NCBI GenBank assembly: GCA_963973975.1
Contig: CAXBCF010000008.1
Coordinates: forward strand, 1 to 64,000
DNA length: 64,000 nucleotides
Origin: UBA1494_A sp963973975
GTDB taxonomy: Bacteria; Bacteroidota; Bacteroidia; Flavobacteriales_E; Vicingaceae
Reading direction: 5' to 3'
Position 1 is the first letter of the stretch; every line of letters begins with the position of its first letter. Below, in pieces: positions 16,635 to 25,855 of the stretch. Both the position numbers and the translations under genes were made by a program. The notes beneath the pieces were generated by a model. It made no database searches. It worked only from the letters and a program-made list of their open reading frames with translations, and was not told the DNA's origin.

Positions 16635-17572
16635 TTTCCATCATTATCCCAAACTACAATAATTCGAAATGGCTTTCAAGCTGCATTGAAAGTTGCTTAC
16701 TACAAGAAGGAAATTTTCAAAAAGAAATCATTGTGGTAGATGATCAGTCTACCGATGATTCTTGGAGAATTCTTGAAGAATACCAGTCGAATTACCCCAG
16801 TGAAGTTTTTATTTATAAAAACCCAAGCAAAGGAGGCAATCAAGCACGAAATTTTGGATTTACTAAGGCTAGTGGCGATTACATTCAATGGCTGGACAGT
16901 GACGACTTGCTTTTACCTGGAAAATTAGCCACTCAGTTAAAATTCTTAGTAGCTCATTCCAATTTAGACATTGCCTATTCCGATTGGCGAATGGATTTTT
17001 ATGAAGGGGCTGTAAAGACAAGAGAAGAAGTTAGAATTGAAAAAAAATATAATTCTTTCTTAAAGGCATTAGTTGAAGATAGATGGCTGCCGAACAACAG
17101 TTATTTATTAAAAAGAAGTATCGCAAAGCGATTACATGAAATACAGGCATGGAACCCCAAGCGAAAAGTGGGACAGGATCGTGAATATTTTACGATGGCA
17201 GCAATAATTGGAGCTCGATTTACATATGTACTTGGTGTTTTCTCCGTTTATAATCGTTGGTCATCAAAGTCAGTTTCATCAATAAATTTTAAATTTCGAC
17301 TAAAGTTAAACCAAGACTTGGAACTTAAATTTATGGAGTCAATAGTAGCTGAAGAGTGGATCAGTCCACCTGATAAAAAAGAACTACTAGCACTGCTTAA
17401 AACACATGGTTTAAAGGCCTGTTATTACCATCCCAAATTGAGGTTGTTAAGCCCCATGTCATTTTTTGAAATTAAATGGGGGATCATTCATAAAAAAATG
17501 AGGGTAGTAATTCCATTTATTTGGGGATTTCAGACGGTATCTTATTATGTTAACTCTATTTCCAAATCTTAA
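16625..17572 (+). CDS. Family 2 (GT-A) glycosyltransferase
   Basis: 315 residues with PLVSIIIPNYNNSKWLSSCI at the N-terminus, VVDDQSTDDSW (about 36-46) and the metal-binding WLDSDD (about 88-93). These are standard GT2 motifs. It follows the GT4 gene with a ten-base overlap and converges on the minus-strand sulfotransferase, overlapping it by 17 bases at the 3' ends. That makes it the last gene of the run starting at 7795. Acceptor and donor unknown. Confidence 0.9.
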   Translation: MPLVSIIIPNYNNSKWLSSCIESCLLQEGNFQKEIIVVDDQSTDDSWRILEEYQSNYPSEVFIYKNPSKGGNQARNFGFTKASGDYIQWLDSDDLLLPGKLATQLKFLVAHSNLDIAYSDWRMDFYEGAVKTREEVRIEKKYNSFLKALVEDRWLPNNSYLLKRSIAKRLHEIQAWNPKRKVGQDREYFTMAAIIGARFTYVLGVFSVYNRWSSKSVSSINFKFRLKLNQDLELKFMESIVAEEWISPPDKKELLALLKTHGLKACYYHPKLRLLSPMSFFEIKWGIIHKKMRVVIPFIWGFQTVSYYVNSISKS

Positions 17573-18440
17573 TTTCTCTTCCAATAATCTTTTCTAGTTC
17601 TAGAATATCTCTATAAAAATATTTTTCTGTAATAGAGTTTATTTGTTTCTTACTTAGCTTATCAGGTGCTTTTTGTAAGTTTTTCTCAACTTTTCGATTA
17701 ATTGATTTTAAAATTTTAGTGACACCAAAAAAATGAAAAATTATTTTTAGTGGATTTAGAATTCGCTTTATTTTGATGTAAAATAATTTTAGATTCTTAT
17801 ATCTAGGCAATTGGCTTGCATTACTTTTTGTGGGATTTGAAATTAATTGCACTAAATTTAAATCAAGAAAGTGTTCTAATTCTTGAATAGATTCTTTTGT
17901 TTTTTGTAAAAATAATTCTTCAAAGATGACAATGTGAATGTTCTTTTGGTCAAAGTAATTCAAAAAACGCGCAATTTGAGGGGTGTAAATACTTCTACTA
18001 ATATAATTGGCAGGAGTATACCAATTGGTAAACTTATTTTGTTCTAAGTCGATTTCTTCATTTTCGATAGCTTTTTTAAAATCATATTGACTCTCAACTC
18101 CATGCATTCGAAAAAAGTTAAATTGAGAGTAGGCTCTATTGACAGGATGTCTAAGAATAAAAATTATTTTTATGTCTTTGCCTAATTGTTTATAGATTCG
18201 TTCAGCTGACCAACTATAAGCCATGTAATCCGGGGTGAAATCTCCAATGTATTTTTGACCAGTGTAATCTTTAAAATGTTGAGCATACCAATTTATTCCC
18301 TTCTGATAATGCTCATCACGATGAAAAAATTTAATTTCTTTGACAGGTAAGTGAAATTCAGGATGGGTTTTTAACAGTTCATAAAGCGAGGTAGTACCTG
18401 CTTTTTGAGCACCAACTACTAGTAAATTTGGTAAAATCAA
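17556..18440 (-). CDS. Sulfotransferase family protein 2
   Basis: 294 residues of the classic Sulfotransfer_1 type. The PAPS 5'-phosphosulfate loop is LLVVGAQKAGTTSLYELL (6-23). The 3'-phosphate-binding motif is IIFILRHPVNRAYSQF, with Arg97 and Ser105. The 'PEFHLPVKEIKFF' segment following the loop is also typical. It should sulfate a sugar hydroxyl of the polysaccharide. It stands alone on the minus strand, convergent with the preceding glycosyltransferase and divergent from the following one. It is the best conserved of the three sulfotransferases. Confidence 0.93.
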   Translation of the reverse strand: MILPNLLVVGAQKAGTTSLYELLKTHPEFHLPVKEIKFFHRDEHYQKGINWYAQHFKDYTGQKYIGDFTPDYMAYSWSAERIYKQLGKDIKIIFILRHPVNRAYSQFNFFRMHGVESQYDFKKAIENEEIDLEQNKFTNWYTPANYISRSIYTPQIARFLNYFDQKNIHIVIFEELFLQKTKESIQELEHFLDLNLVQLISNPTKSNASQLPRYKNLKLFYIKIKRILNPLKIIFHFFGVTKILKSINRKVEKNLQKAPDKLSKKQINSITEKYFYRDILELEKIIGREIKIWK

Positions 18441-18539
18441 TTTTCTCTTTATTTAGCACGCAAAATAAAGAGAAATTACGAGAAGATAAATAGGTTGATT
18501 GGTTATTTTCGCAGGTAGAATAAGTTCTAATTAAGTATT

Positions 18540-19739
18540 GTGACCAAGTCTAAAATTCTATTTATAACAACAGCAAGTATTTCAACTAATCCGAGGTTAT
18601 TAAAGTCTTATTTATTCTGGTCTGCTGAGGGTTTTGAATGTCAGCTACTAGCCTTTCGAATGAATAATTGGGCAGATGAGCTAGATGATGCCTTGGTAGA
18701 TAAATACCAATTGAAATTTACAAGTATTCCTGCAAGTAAACAAGCTTATGGTTTTTGGTTGAAAGGCAGTGTGCTTAATCGCTTGTTAAGTTTTCTAGAT
18801 TATAATTTTCTGTCAACTAAGAACTTGGCATTTGCTTCAAACAAACGTTCTTGGCAATTAATGCAGTATTTGAAGAAAAGCACCTTTGAATTTGAGCATA
18901 TTGAAGCGCATACCTTGGGTGCACTTTATCCGGCTTTTCATTGGGCAAAAAAAAAGGGAGTCACTTTTTCATTTGATGTGGAAGACTTTCATCCGGAAGA
19001 GAAAATTACTTATCAAAAAATCAAAGAAAGGCAAAGGCGTTATCGCTTGATGAAAGACTTATTACCCTCAGCAAAATACATCACTGCTGCTTCACCTTTG
19101 ATTGCTCAAGAGACTGAAAAGCTAATAGAAAGAAAGGTAATCACCATCAACAATGTATTTCCTGAAAATGAGTTTAAAATTACAAGTGTTTCGAAAGAAA
19201 ATGAAAAACTAAAACTTATTTGGTTTTCACAACACATTTCTTTTGGTCGTGGATTAGAAGAATTTATAGAAGCTGCTTGGAGGTTTAAATCACAACTGAG
19301 CATAACATTGGTCGGTCATTTAAATTCTGATTTTGAAAATAGAATCATAAAACCAAAACAATCGTTTATTAGCACAATAGATGCAATGTCTCAAGAGGAT
19401 TTACATGCACTACTAGCCGATTTTGATGTAGGTCTTGCACTAGAAAATGGGAATGAAGATTATAATCGACAAATATGTTTGACCAACAAGATTTGGGCTT
19501 ATTTTCAAGCAGGCTTGTATATTTTAGCAACTAGTACCAAAGCTCAAATTGAGTTTATTCAGCAAAATCCAATTCATGGTCAGTTGATAACACTAGAAAA
19601 AGAAAATTTAATGAATGGTTTGCAAGGTGTAATTGATGAAAAGAGATCAATAGTTGAGGACAAAGAAAAGCGGTTTACTGTTGCAAAAAAACATTCTATT
19701 GAGAACGAAATGAGACAGGTAAAAGGATTGATATTATGA
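18540..19739 (+). CDS. GT-B glycosyltransferase (family 4-like)
   Basis: 399 residues. The N-terminus (ILFITTASISTNPRLLKSY, 5-23) and the C-terminal half (LIWFSQHISFGRGLEEFIEA; later DFDVGLALENGNEDYNR and TNKIWAYFQAGLYILAT) fit a GT4-like protein of the type found in Bacteroidota polysaccharide clusters, though the paired-glutamate motif is weak. The GTG at 18540 is the start because no nearer ATG precedes the conserved N-terminal strand. A TATTTTCG at 18504-18511 could be its -7 box. It overlaps the next gene by four bases (ATGA). Confidence 0.8.
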   Translation: MTKSKILFITTASISTNPRLLKSYLFWSAEGFECQLLAFRMNNWADELDDALVDKYQLKFTSIPASKQAYGFWLKGSVLNRLLSFLDYNFLSTKNLAFASNKRSWQLMQYLKKSTFEFEHIEAHTLGALYPAFHWAKKKGVTFSFDVEDFHPEEKITYQKIKERQRRYRLMKDLLPSAKYITAASPLIAQETEKLIERKVITINNVFPENEFKITSVSKENEKLKLIWFSQHISFGRGLEEFIEAAWRFKSQLSITLVGHLNSDFENRIIKPKQSFISTIDAMSQEDLHALLADFDVGLALENGNEDYNRQICLTNKIWAYFQAGLYILATSTKAQIEFIQQNPIHGQLITLEKENLMNGLQGVIDEKRSIVEDKEKRFTVAKKHSIENEMRQVKGLIL

Positions 19740-20977
19740 GAAATATTTTAATTATTTATCCTCATTGGCCTCCATCCAATTTAGCCGGGGTACATCGGGC
19801 GCGTTTAATTAGCAATTTCTTGCCGGATTTCGATTGGCACCCCATTATTTTAACTGTCCATGAGGCCTTTTACGAAGAAAAATTAGATGCTGCTTTTTTA
19901 AAAACGGTTCGCGGTACTACTGAAGTAGTCAAAGTAAAGGCTTTTAAGAGGAAAGGAGCTATTGGAGACATTGGCTTAAGGGCTTTTTTTCAGTTGAGAA
20001 AAAAGGCCAAAGAAATTTTATCAGAACGCCGCATTAATTTTATCTGGGTGCCAATCCCTTCCTATTATACTACTTTAATGCTGCCAGGATTGTATCAGAA
20101 ATTTAAGGTGCCCTATGGTATTGACTACATAGACCCTTGGGTGAAACCCAGAGATGTGTTGGGACGTTTTATGAGCAAAGCCTATATCAGCAATCTGGTC
20201 GCTAAAGTATTAGAACCTTATGCCGTATCAAAAGCTGCTTTAATAAGTGGAGTGAATGAAGCTTATTATCGACCTGTTTTGGAACGAAATTTTAAAGATA
20301 AAAGCATTGAGCATGTCGGAATGCCCTATGGCTTTGATCCGAACGACCATCAAATTCAATTGGAGAATGTGACCTTGCCTTGGGCAGCGGGAGAAGACGC
20401 CTATGTGTATGCCGGTGCTTTTTTACCCAAATCGCATTTATTTTTACAAAGCTTGTTTGCTTGCATTCGTGATTTAAAAGAGAAAGGGGAGTGGCCTGCT
20501 AATAAGCAACTGTATTTTCTGGGAACCGGGAATTATCCGGGCAAACAAATAAGTGAATACGCCTCAGAATATGGGATTGAAAAATTGGTTAATGAAAAAA
20601 ATGAACGCTTCCCTTTTTTGCACATTCTCTTTTTCTTAAATCAGGCAAAAGGGGTCTTAGTTTTAGGAAGTACAGAGAAACACTATACGGCCTCTAAAAT
20701 ATTTCAATCCTTGCTAAGTCAGCGGCCTGTATTTGCTGTGTTTCATCACTTAAGTTCTGCTGTTAAAATATTAGAAGAGTGTAATGCTAGTAATTATTTA
20801 TCCATTTATTCTGAAAAAATGTCCTATGAAGAGCTGGTTAAATCGCTTAGTATAAATACACGGAAGTATTTTTTTGCTCAAGATAATGATTGGAAACCTA
20901 GACTAGAATTTTTGGAAAAGTACTCTGCTAAAGCATCAGCCCATCAATTAGTTAACGAGCTTAATAAAGTGTCTTAA
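19736..20977 (+). CDS. GT-B glycosyltransferase
   Basis: 413 residues. Begins ILIIYPHWPPSNLAGVHRAR, a common opening of GT4-like proteins, with a YIDPWVKPRD segment after residue 130 and a C-terminal nucleotide-binding half (DAYVYAGAFLPKSHLFLQSL, VLVLGSTEKHYTASKIFQSL). The usual EX7E pair is replaced by TEKHYTASK, so it may belong to a neighbouring GT-B family. It is translationally linked to both neighbours (four-base and one-base overlaps). Confidence 0.8.
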   Translation: MRNILIIYPHWPPSNLAGVHRARLISNFLPDFDWHPIILTVHEAFYEEKLDAAFLKTVRGTTEVVKVKAFKRKGAIGDIGLRAFFQLRKKAKEILSERRINFIWVPIPSYYTTLMLPGLYQKFKVPYGIDYIDPWVKPRDVLGRFMSKAYISNLVAKVLEPYAVSKAALISGVNEAYYRPVLERNFKDKSIEHVGMPYGFDPNDHQIQLENVTLPWAAGEDAYVYAGAFLPKSHLFLQSLFACIRDLKEKGEWPANKQLYFLGTGNYPGKQISEYASEYGIEKLVNEKNERFPFLHILFFLNQAKGVLVLGSTEKHYTASKIFQSLLSQRPVFAVFHHLSSAVKILEECNASNYLSIYSEKMSYEELVKSLSINTRKYFFAQDNDWKPRLEFLEKYSAKASAHQLVNELNKVS

Positions 20978-21963
20978 TGAATAAGATAAAAGAATTACTT
21001 CATTTTTTTTATTATATAAACTTTTCAAATGGGGGTAAAGTTGGAGCTTCTAATGCAAAAATTTTATCAGTTTTTGCAAGTCCTAGAGGTGGTTCTACCT
21101 GGTTGGCGCAAACATTGAATCAAATACCAAATTCAGCTTTAGTTTGGGAACCATTATTCAAATACAATAAATATAAGATAAATACATTCAATCCATTTGC
21201 CTACCCTGAAAGACATGAAGTCGATATTTCATGGAATCAATACATTCCTCAAGATGCTAAATGGAAGGATGCTGAATTGTTTTTTAAAAAACTCTTTGAT
21301 AGAGCAATTGTAAACCTCAAACTTTATCGATTTAATGATTTAAGTCAGTTGGCTGAATCAGATACCTTTATTTTTAAGTTTTGTTTTGGGAATAATTTAT
21401 TGCCGTGGTTAGTCGAACGTTTTGAAATAAACCCAATTCTACTTGTCCGACATCCTTGTGCTATTGTAGCATCTCAACTACATTTTGGAGCATTTGACTG
21501 GCATAAAACCAATTATAAGTATGACTATAATATGCGCATGTTTGCGGATGAGTTCTATGCTCCATACAAAGATGTACTTAATACGATTAGTTGTGTTGAA
21601 GAACGTTTAGCAGCAGAATGGGCCATGAATGTGTTAACACCAATTAAAAGTGAATGGAACGATAAAAAATGGGTTACCCTTTCTTATGAACACCTGATCA
21701 AAGATCCAAATAATGCATTTCAGAAAGTTTTTAACCGGTATAATATTGAAGAGCCTAAAGGGTTGTATGAACAGTTAAGTAAAACAAGTTTTACAAAAAG
21801 TTCTTTTGAAGGTAAAGGAAATGATGAACGTTTAAATAGCTGGAAGAAGCAATTGACTGAGAAACAAATTGACATTATTTTATCTTTTGTAAGTCGCTTA
21901 GGGGTTGATTTTTATTCAGAGGATTTAGAACCTGATTATAGTAAAATTTACGCTCATGGCTAA
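20977..21963 (+). CDS. Sulfotransferase family protein 3
   Basis: 328 residues with a PAPS-binding loop ILSVFASPRGGSTWLAQTL (29-47) and a 3'-phosphate motif PILLVRHPCAIVASQL, with Arg158 and Ser166. The segment FTKSSFEGKGNDERLNSWKKQL near the C-terminus matches the PAPS-contacting KGxxxxWK region of sulfotransferases. It should sulfate a sugar residue. It lies inside the glycosyltransferase run, with a one-base overlap upstream and eight downstream, so sulfation is built into this biosynthetic operon. Confidence 0.9.
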   Translation: MNKIKELLHFFYYINFSNGGKVGASNAKILSVFASPRGGSTWLAQTLNQIPNSALVWEPLFKYNKYKINTFNPFAYPERHEVDISWNQYIPQDAKWKDAELFFKKLFDRAIVNLKLYRFNDLSQLAESDTFIFKFCFGNNLLPWLVERFEINPILLVRHPCAIVASQLHFGAFDWHKTNYKYDYNMRMFADEFYAPYKDVLNTISCVEERLAAEWAMNVLTPIKSEWNDKKWVTLSYEHLIKDPNNAFQKVFNRYNIEEPKGLYEQLSKTSFTKSSFEGKGNDERLNSWKKQLTEKQIDIILSFVSRLGVDFYSEDLEPDYSKIYAHG

Positions 21964-23083
21964 GCTTGCAATCATTGTCTCTCATCCCATCCAATACTAT
22001 GCGCCTTTGTTTGCTACCATGAGCAAGGAATTGGACTTAAAGGTTTTTTATGGCTTTCAACCCAACGCTCAACAACAAGGTGCAGCTGGTTTTGGAAAAG
22101 CTTTTAAATGGGATGTGGATTTGCTCAGCGGCTATGTCTATGAGTTTTTAGACAATCGGGCAAAGGCACCTTCATCCGCTTATTATAAAGGTTGTGATAC
22201 ACCTGCCATTGGCGAACGAATTAGGAATTATGGGGCATCGCATGTAGTTACTTTTGGTTGGCACCTAAAAATGTACCGCCAAGCATTGCATTATTGTAAA
22301 AAAAATAAAATACCTATAGCCGTTCGTGGTGACTCTCAGCTCAATCCACAATTGCCTTTGTGGAAAAAAGTGATCAAAAAGCTGTATTATCCATCCTTTT
22401 TACGAAAATACGATGCGTTCTTGTCAGTGGGCAAACGGAACCGAGATTACCTTAAACATTTTGGCGTTCCTGATCAGCGCATTATTTTTTCTCCGCATGC
22501 GGTTGATCAAGTTTTTTGGAAAAATGATGGTATAAAACGAGCTGAAAGTTCATTTACATTTATTTGGGTGGGTAAGTTTATTGGATTAAAAAGACCCATG
22601 GATGTAATTCAAGCGTTTAAAGAATTATCAGCCAAAATACAATCCATTAAATTATTAATGATAGGTACAGGTGTACTTTACGAAGGCTGTATTAGTAAGG
22701 CAAGTGATGCTTCAAACATATCCTTTTTAGGATTTAAAAATCAAATTGAACTCAAAAAATATTATACTGAGACAGATTGCTTGATTCTAAGCAGTGATTC
22801 TGAAACATGGGGTTTAGTTGTAAATGAGGGGTTTGCAGCAGGCATTCCTGCTATTGTATCGGAAGCGTGTGGTTGTGGACCAGACTTAATTAATGAGTGG
22901 ACTGGTGTTTCTTATAAAACAGGTGATGTTCATGAACTTGAAAAAGCTATGTATTTTTTATATAATAGGCTAGATTCACCTGATGAAAGAGCTAAAATAG
23001 TAGAAGCTATTAAATGTAAGAATGAAGTATATTCATATAATACCATTATAAAATCGTTTAAAATTTTTTTAAGTCAGTTTTGA
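21956..23083 (+). CDS. Family 4 (GT-B) glycosyltransferase
   Basis: 375 residues. The N-terminal MAKLAIIVSHPIQYYAPLFA is a frequent opening of bacterial GT4 enzymes. The C-terminal half carries FTFIWVGKFIGLKRPMDVIQ (about 200-219), a GTG donor loop and SDSETWGLVVNEGFAAGIPA with the paired glutamates (about 281-300), then SEACGCGPDLI. It overlaps the sulfotransferase gene by eight bases. Donor sugar unknown. Confidence 0.92.
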   Translation: MAKLAIIVSHPIQYYAPLFATMSKELDLKVFYGFQPNAQQQGAAGFGKAFKWDVDLLSGYVYEFLDNRAKAPSSAYYKGCDTPAIGERIRNYGASHVVTFGWHLKMYRQALHYCKKNKIPIAVRGDSQLNPQLPLWKKVIKKLYYPSFLRKYDAFLSVGKRNRDYLKHFGVPDQRIIFSPHAVDQVFWKNDGIKRAESSFTFIWVGKFIGLKRPMDVIQAFKELSAKIQSIKLLMIGTGVLYEGCISKASDASNISFLGFKNQIELKKYYTETDCLILSSDSETWGLVVNEGFAAGIPAIVSEACGCGPDLINEWTGVSYKTGDVHELEKAMYFLYNRLDSPDERAKIVEAIKCKNEVYSYNTIIKSFKIFLSQF

Positions 23084-23137
23084 GCTACTTTTAAAGTCAT
23101 TTTATTACCTAATTTAATTTCAAATTCGTATTTCTAA

Positions 23138-24538
23138 ATGAATATACAATTAAATACATTTTTATTAGCTAGCCTATATTTTATCTACAGTGCTTTACTT
23201 TCTAACAACTTATTAATTACTGCTGTTGGAATTTCATTTACCTTGTACCTCTTTTTAATTTTTTTACACAAAATTGGAAAAGAATTGCCAATCAAGGAAC
23301 TAATTGTTTTAATTGCAGCATCTCAGTGGATTGTAGGGGCGAAAATTGGCTACAACATTGGTAAAGTTCATTACAAGTATTATATGTATGTGGAGGAAGA
23401 AACATACATGAGTTTTGTAGTTCCGGGTGTCATTTTTTTCTATTTGGGATTAATCTTGCTAAAAAATAGCTTAAGTATCTCGGCAATTACTACTTATGTT
23501 GAAAGAAATAGAGCGAATACTTTACAAAGCGCAAAGCTAGTTTTAACAATAGGTTTAATTTCTTTCTTGGTTTCAAGAACCATCAGAATTCCGCAAATTT
23601 CATTTATCTTCTTCCTTTCTAACTTGCTTATTTACGTTGCTGCAGCACATTTTATGTTTCTTTTTCCAAAGCACAAATTCCGCATTTTTTTTTCCGTACT
23701 CTTGTTTATGTTGATCCTATCCCTCCAATCCGGGTTTTTTCATGATTTAATTATCCTTGCAGCCTTTCTTTCTTTCTTTCTTTTTTCAGACCGTACCACT
23801 TATATTGTAAAATTAGCTGTTATCAGCTTAGGGTTCTCAGGCTTATACATCATACAAGTAGTAAAAAGTGAGTACCGCGCAATTATTTGGGAATCGCAAG
23901 GAAATGTGAGTGTATTTGCTGCATTTTACAATGTATTGGAAAATGAATTTACACCCAAGGCTACTTACACCACTGTAAATTTAAACCCCAATCAAGAAGA
24001 GGAAGAAACTGCTAATGTCAATACCCGCTTAAATCAGGGTTGGATCATCAGTAAGATCATGGAGAATGTTCCGAAAAACCAAGCTTATTTAAAAGGGTCT
24101 ACCATTACAGAAGCGATAGAGTCAGCCATTTTACCCCGTTTTTTATTTCCCAATAAAAAAGGTGCTGAACAAGCACTCATTAACTTTAGAACCATTAGTG
24201 GCATTGATCTGAACAAGGGAACTTCGATGGGCTTATCGGTAATTGGGGAGTTTTATGCGAATTATGGAGTTTATGGTGCTTGGTTGGCAATGTTGCTTTA
24301 TGGCTTGTTCTTGGCACTCATCATTAAATTATTAATCAAGGGCCTTGCAGGTGGGTCACCTATCATCTTGTTGTGGTTTCTACTCTTCTTTTTTCAAGTG
24401 GTAAAAGCTGAAACAGATTTTATCAAAATCTTCAATCACTTAATAAAATCCCTCTTGTTTTTTGTTTTGTTGAGATTTGTACTCAAGTTGTTTAACCTTC
24501 AGTTGTTTCCACAAAATCCAAAAGAAATTGTCCAATAA
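23138..24538 (+). CDS. wzy: Wzy-like oligosaccharide repeat-unit polymerase
   Basis: Polytopic inner-membrane protein of 466 residues with about twelve hydrophobic segments and one large polar loop between residues about 245 and 370 (VKSEYRAIIWESQGNVSVFA to GTSMGLSVIGEFYANYGVYG). That layout, with the closing GEFYxNYGxxG motif, is typical of O-antigen/capsule polymerases that join lipid-linked repeat units in the periplasm. Only one clear wzx and one clear wzy candidate occur in the locus, which fits a complete Wzx/Wzy pathway. It starts 54 bases after the previous gene. Confidence 0.82.
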   Translation: MNIQLNTFLLASLYFIYSALLSNNLLITAVGISFTLYLFLIFLHKIGKELPIKELIVLIAASQWIVGAKIGYNIGKVHYKYYMYVEEETYMSFVVPGVIFFYLGLILLKNSLSISAITTYVERNRANTLQSAKLVLTIGLISFLVSRTIRIPQISFIFFLSNLLIYVAAAHFMFLFPKHKFRIFFSVLLFMLILSLQSGFFHDLIILAAFLSFFLFSDRTTYIVKLAVISLGFSGLYIIQVVKSEYRAIIWESQGNVSVFAAFYNVLENEFTPKATYTTVNLNPNQEEEETANVNTRLNQGWIISKIMENVPKNQAYLKGSTITEAIESAILPRFLFPNKKGAEQALINFRTISGIDLNKGTSMGLSVIGEFYANYGVYGAWLAMLLYGLFLALIIKLLIKGLAGGSPIILLWFLLFFFQVVKAETDFIKIFNHLIKSLLFFVLLRFVLKLFNLQLFPQNPKEIVQ

Positions 24539-25499
24539 ACTACTGGTCTTTCGAAAAAATATTGCCTCTTTCCACAGCATTGAAAATGTGTTTGGAGCAA
24601 TATTGTCTTATTTAGTAATTGAAGCAGTTGAATTGCCTTTTGAAAGCAAGGGGCTGATTAACAGAATTAAGAACATTCAATTTATCAAAAAGCAAAAAGC
24701 AGCTTTGCTTCACATCAGCGGACATGATCATTATTTACTGTGGTATCCTTTTAAAAATGCTATCCTCACCATTCACGACATTGAAGCCTTAAAAAGAAAA
24801 AGGGGTATCAAAAGGTGGCTGTTTCAAAAATTGTGGTTTGATTGGCCGATTCGTAATGCGACATTGGTTACTACAATTTCGGAGTTTAGTAAAAGAGAAA
24901 TCTTATCTCTTGGGAATTTTCAAACACCCATTCAGGTCATCTACAATCCACTTACTTTGCCGTTGAAATACAGTCCTAAAGTATTCAATGAAGCAAAACC
25001 ACAGATTTTACACATTGGCACCAAAGCGAATAAAAACCTGAGCAGACTAATTCAAGCCTTAAAAGGAATTAGGTGTGAACTAATTATTATTGGTGAAGAG
25101 ACCGAAGAGTTGAAAGCTGAATTAGACCGTAATCAAGTCGATTCTACCATTAAAAGTAATTTGAGCAATTTAGAAATGATTGAAGAATACAAAGCTTCGG
25201 ATTTGTTGGCTTTTGTTTCGACCTATGAAGGCTTTGGTTTACCCATTGTGGAAGCACAAGCAGTCGGAAGACCTGTCATTACTTCCAATGTGGCTTCTAT
25301 GCCAGAAGTTGCAGGAGAAGGAGCTTTGTTGGTAGATCCTTATTCTGTAGCAGCTATTCGTAAAGGCATTTTGCAGCTTATTCAAGATGATATATTACGG
25401 GAAGTATTAATTGAAAAAGGCTTGGAGAATGTGAAACGGTTTGATGCGGAGAGGATTGCTGAGGAGTATTTGGAGATTTATAAAACAATTGACAATTAA
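24528..25499 (+). CDS. Family 4 (GT-B) glycosyltransferase
   Basis: About 323 residues. The C-terminal half has ILHIGTKANKNLSRLIQAL, the STYEGFGLPIVEAQAVGRPV signature with its paired glutamates, and ASMPEVAGEGALLVDPYS, all GT4 hallmarks. I prefer the TTG start at 24528, which gives MSNKLLVFRKNIASFHSIE and overlaps the wzy stop by 11 bases. The longer frame from 24477 would begin inside the last membrane segment of Wzy with unlikely residues. It ends the main plus-strand run before a repeat-rich spacer. Confidence 0.88.
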   Translation: MSNKLLVFRKNIASFHSIENVFGAILSYLVIEAVELPFESKGLINRIKNIQFIKKQKAALLHISGHDHYLLWYPFKNAILTIHDIEALKRKRGIKRWLFQKLWFDWPIRNATLVTTISEFSKREILSLGNFQTPIQVIYNPLTLPLKYSPKVFNEAKPQILHIGTKANKNLSRLIQALKGIRCELIIIGEETEELKAELDRNQVDSTIKSNLSNLEMIEEYKASDLLAFVSTYEGFGLPIVEAQAVGRPVITSNVASMPEVAGEGALLVDPYSVAAIRKGILQLIQDDILREVLIEKGLENVKRFDAERIAEEYLEIYKTIDN

Positions 25500-25855
25500 G
25501 AAGTGGATGAAGGATTAAGGACTAAGGATGAAGGAGAAAAGATGAAGGATGAAACTAGAAATGAGAAACTTGAAAAAGAAAGAACGAATATTCAATGTAC
25601 AATTGACAATTAACGAAATGAATTATGAATTTTTTAACTTTAATCAGGTTGTTCAATAACTTTAAACTTTGTGACTCTTTGTGTAAACCTTTGTGACCTC
25701 TGTGGTTAAAAAAACTTTAATTCAATTCATATACTGAATAAGTTAAAAGTGACTTAAGTTAAGAGTAAAAAGTTTTTTTAATTAAGAGTTTTTAGCGTAC
25801 AGTGTAATGTTCATTAATCAATCTTTAATTAAGAAGAAGGTTCTACTTATATGTG
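25500..25855. other. Gene-free repeat-rich spacer
   Basis: No gene is visible. It holds 'ggatgaaggagaaaagatgaagg' purine-rich DNA and copy 1 of a long direct repeat (see 25547-25836). Confidence 0.75.
25547..25836. repeat. ~280-bp intergenic direct repeat, copy 1 of 2
   Basis: Shared with 30471-30740 in the same orientation. Landmarks common to both are GGATGAAACTAGAAATGAGA, AAGAACGAATATTCAATGTA, TCAGGTTGTTCAATAACTTT, the phrase GTAAACCTTTGTGACCTCTG, TTCAATTCATATACTGAATA and TCAATCTTTAATTAAGAA. Shorter pieces recur near 38746 and 42668. The two full copies bracket the minus-strand cassette 25856-30215. Confidence 0.85.

Noticed and set aside
16740..16928. Plus-strand 62-codon frame inside the GT2 gene
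   Set aside because: Alternative frame of a well-supported glycosyltransferase; no features.
24477..24527. Longer start for the glycosyltransferase at 24528
   Set aside because: It would use DNA encoding the last membrane helix of Wzy in another frame, and yields an atypical Cys- and Ser-rich N-terminus.
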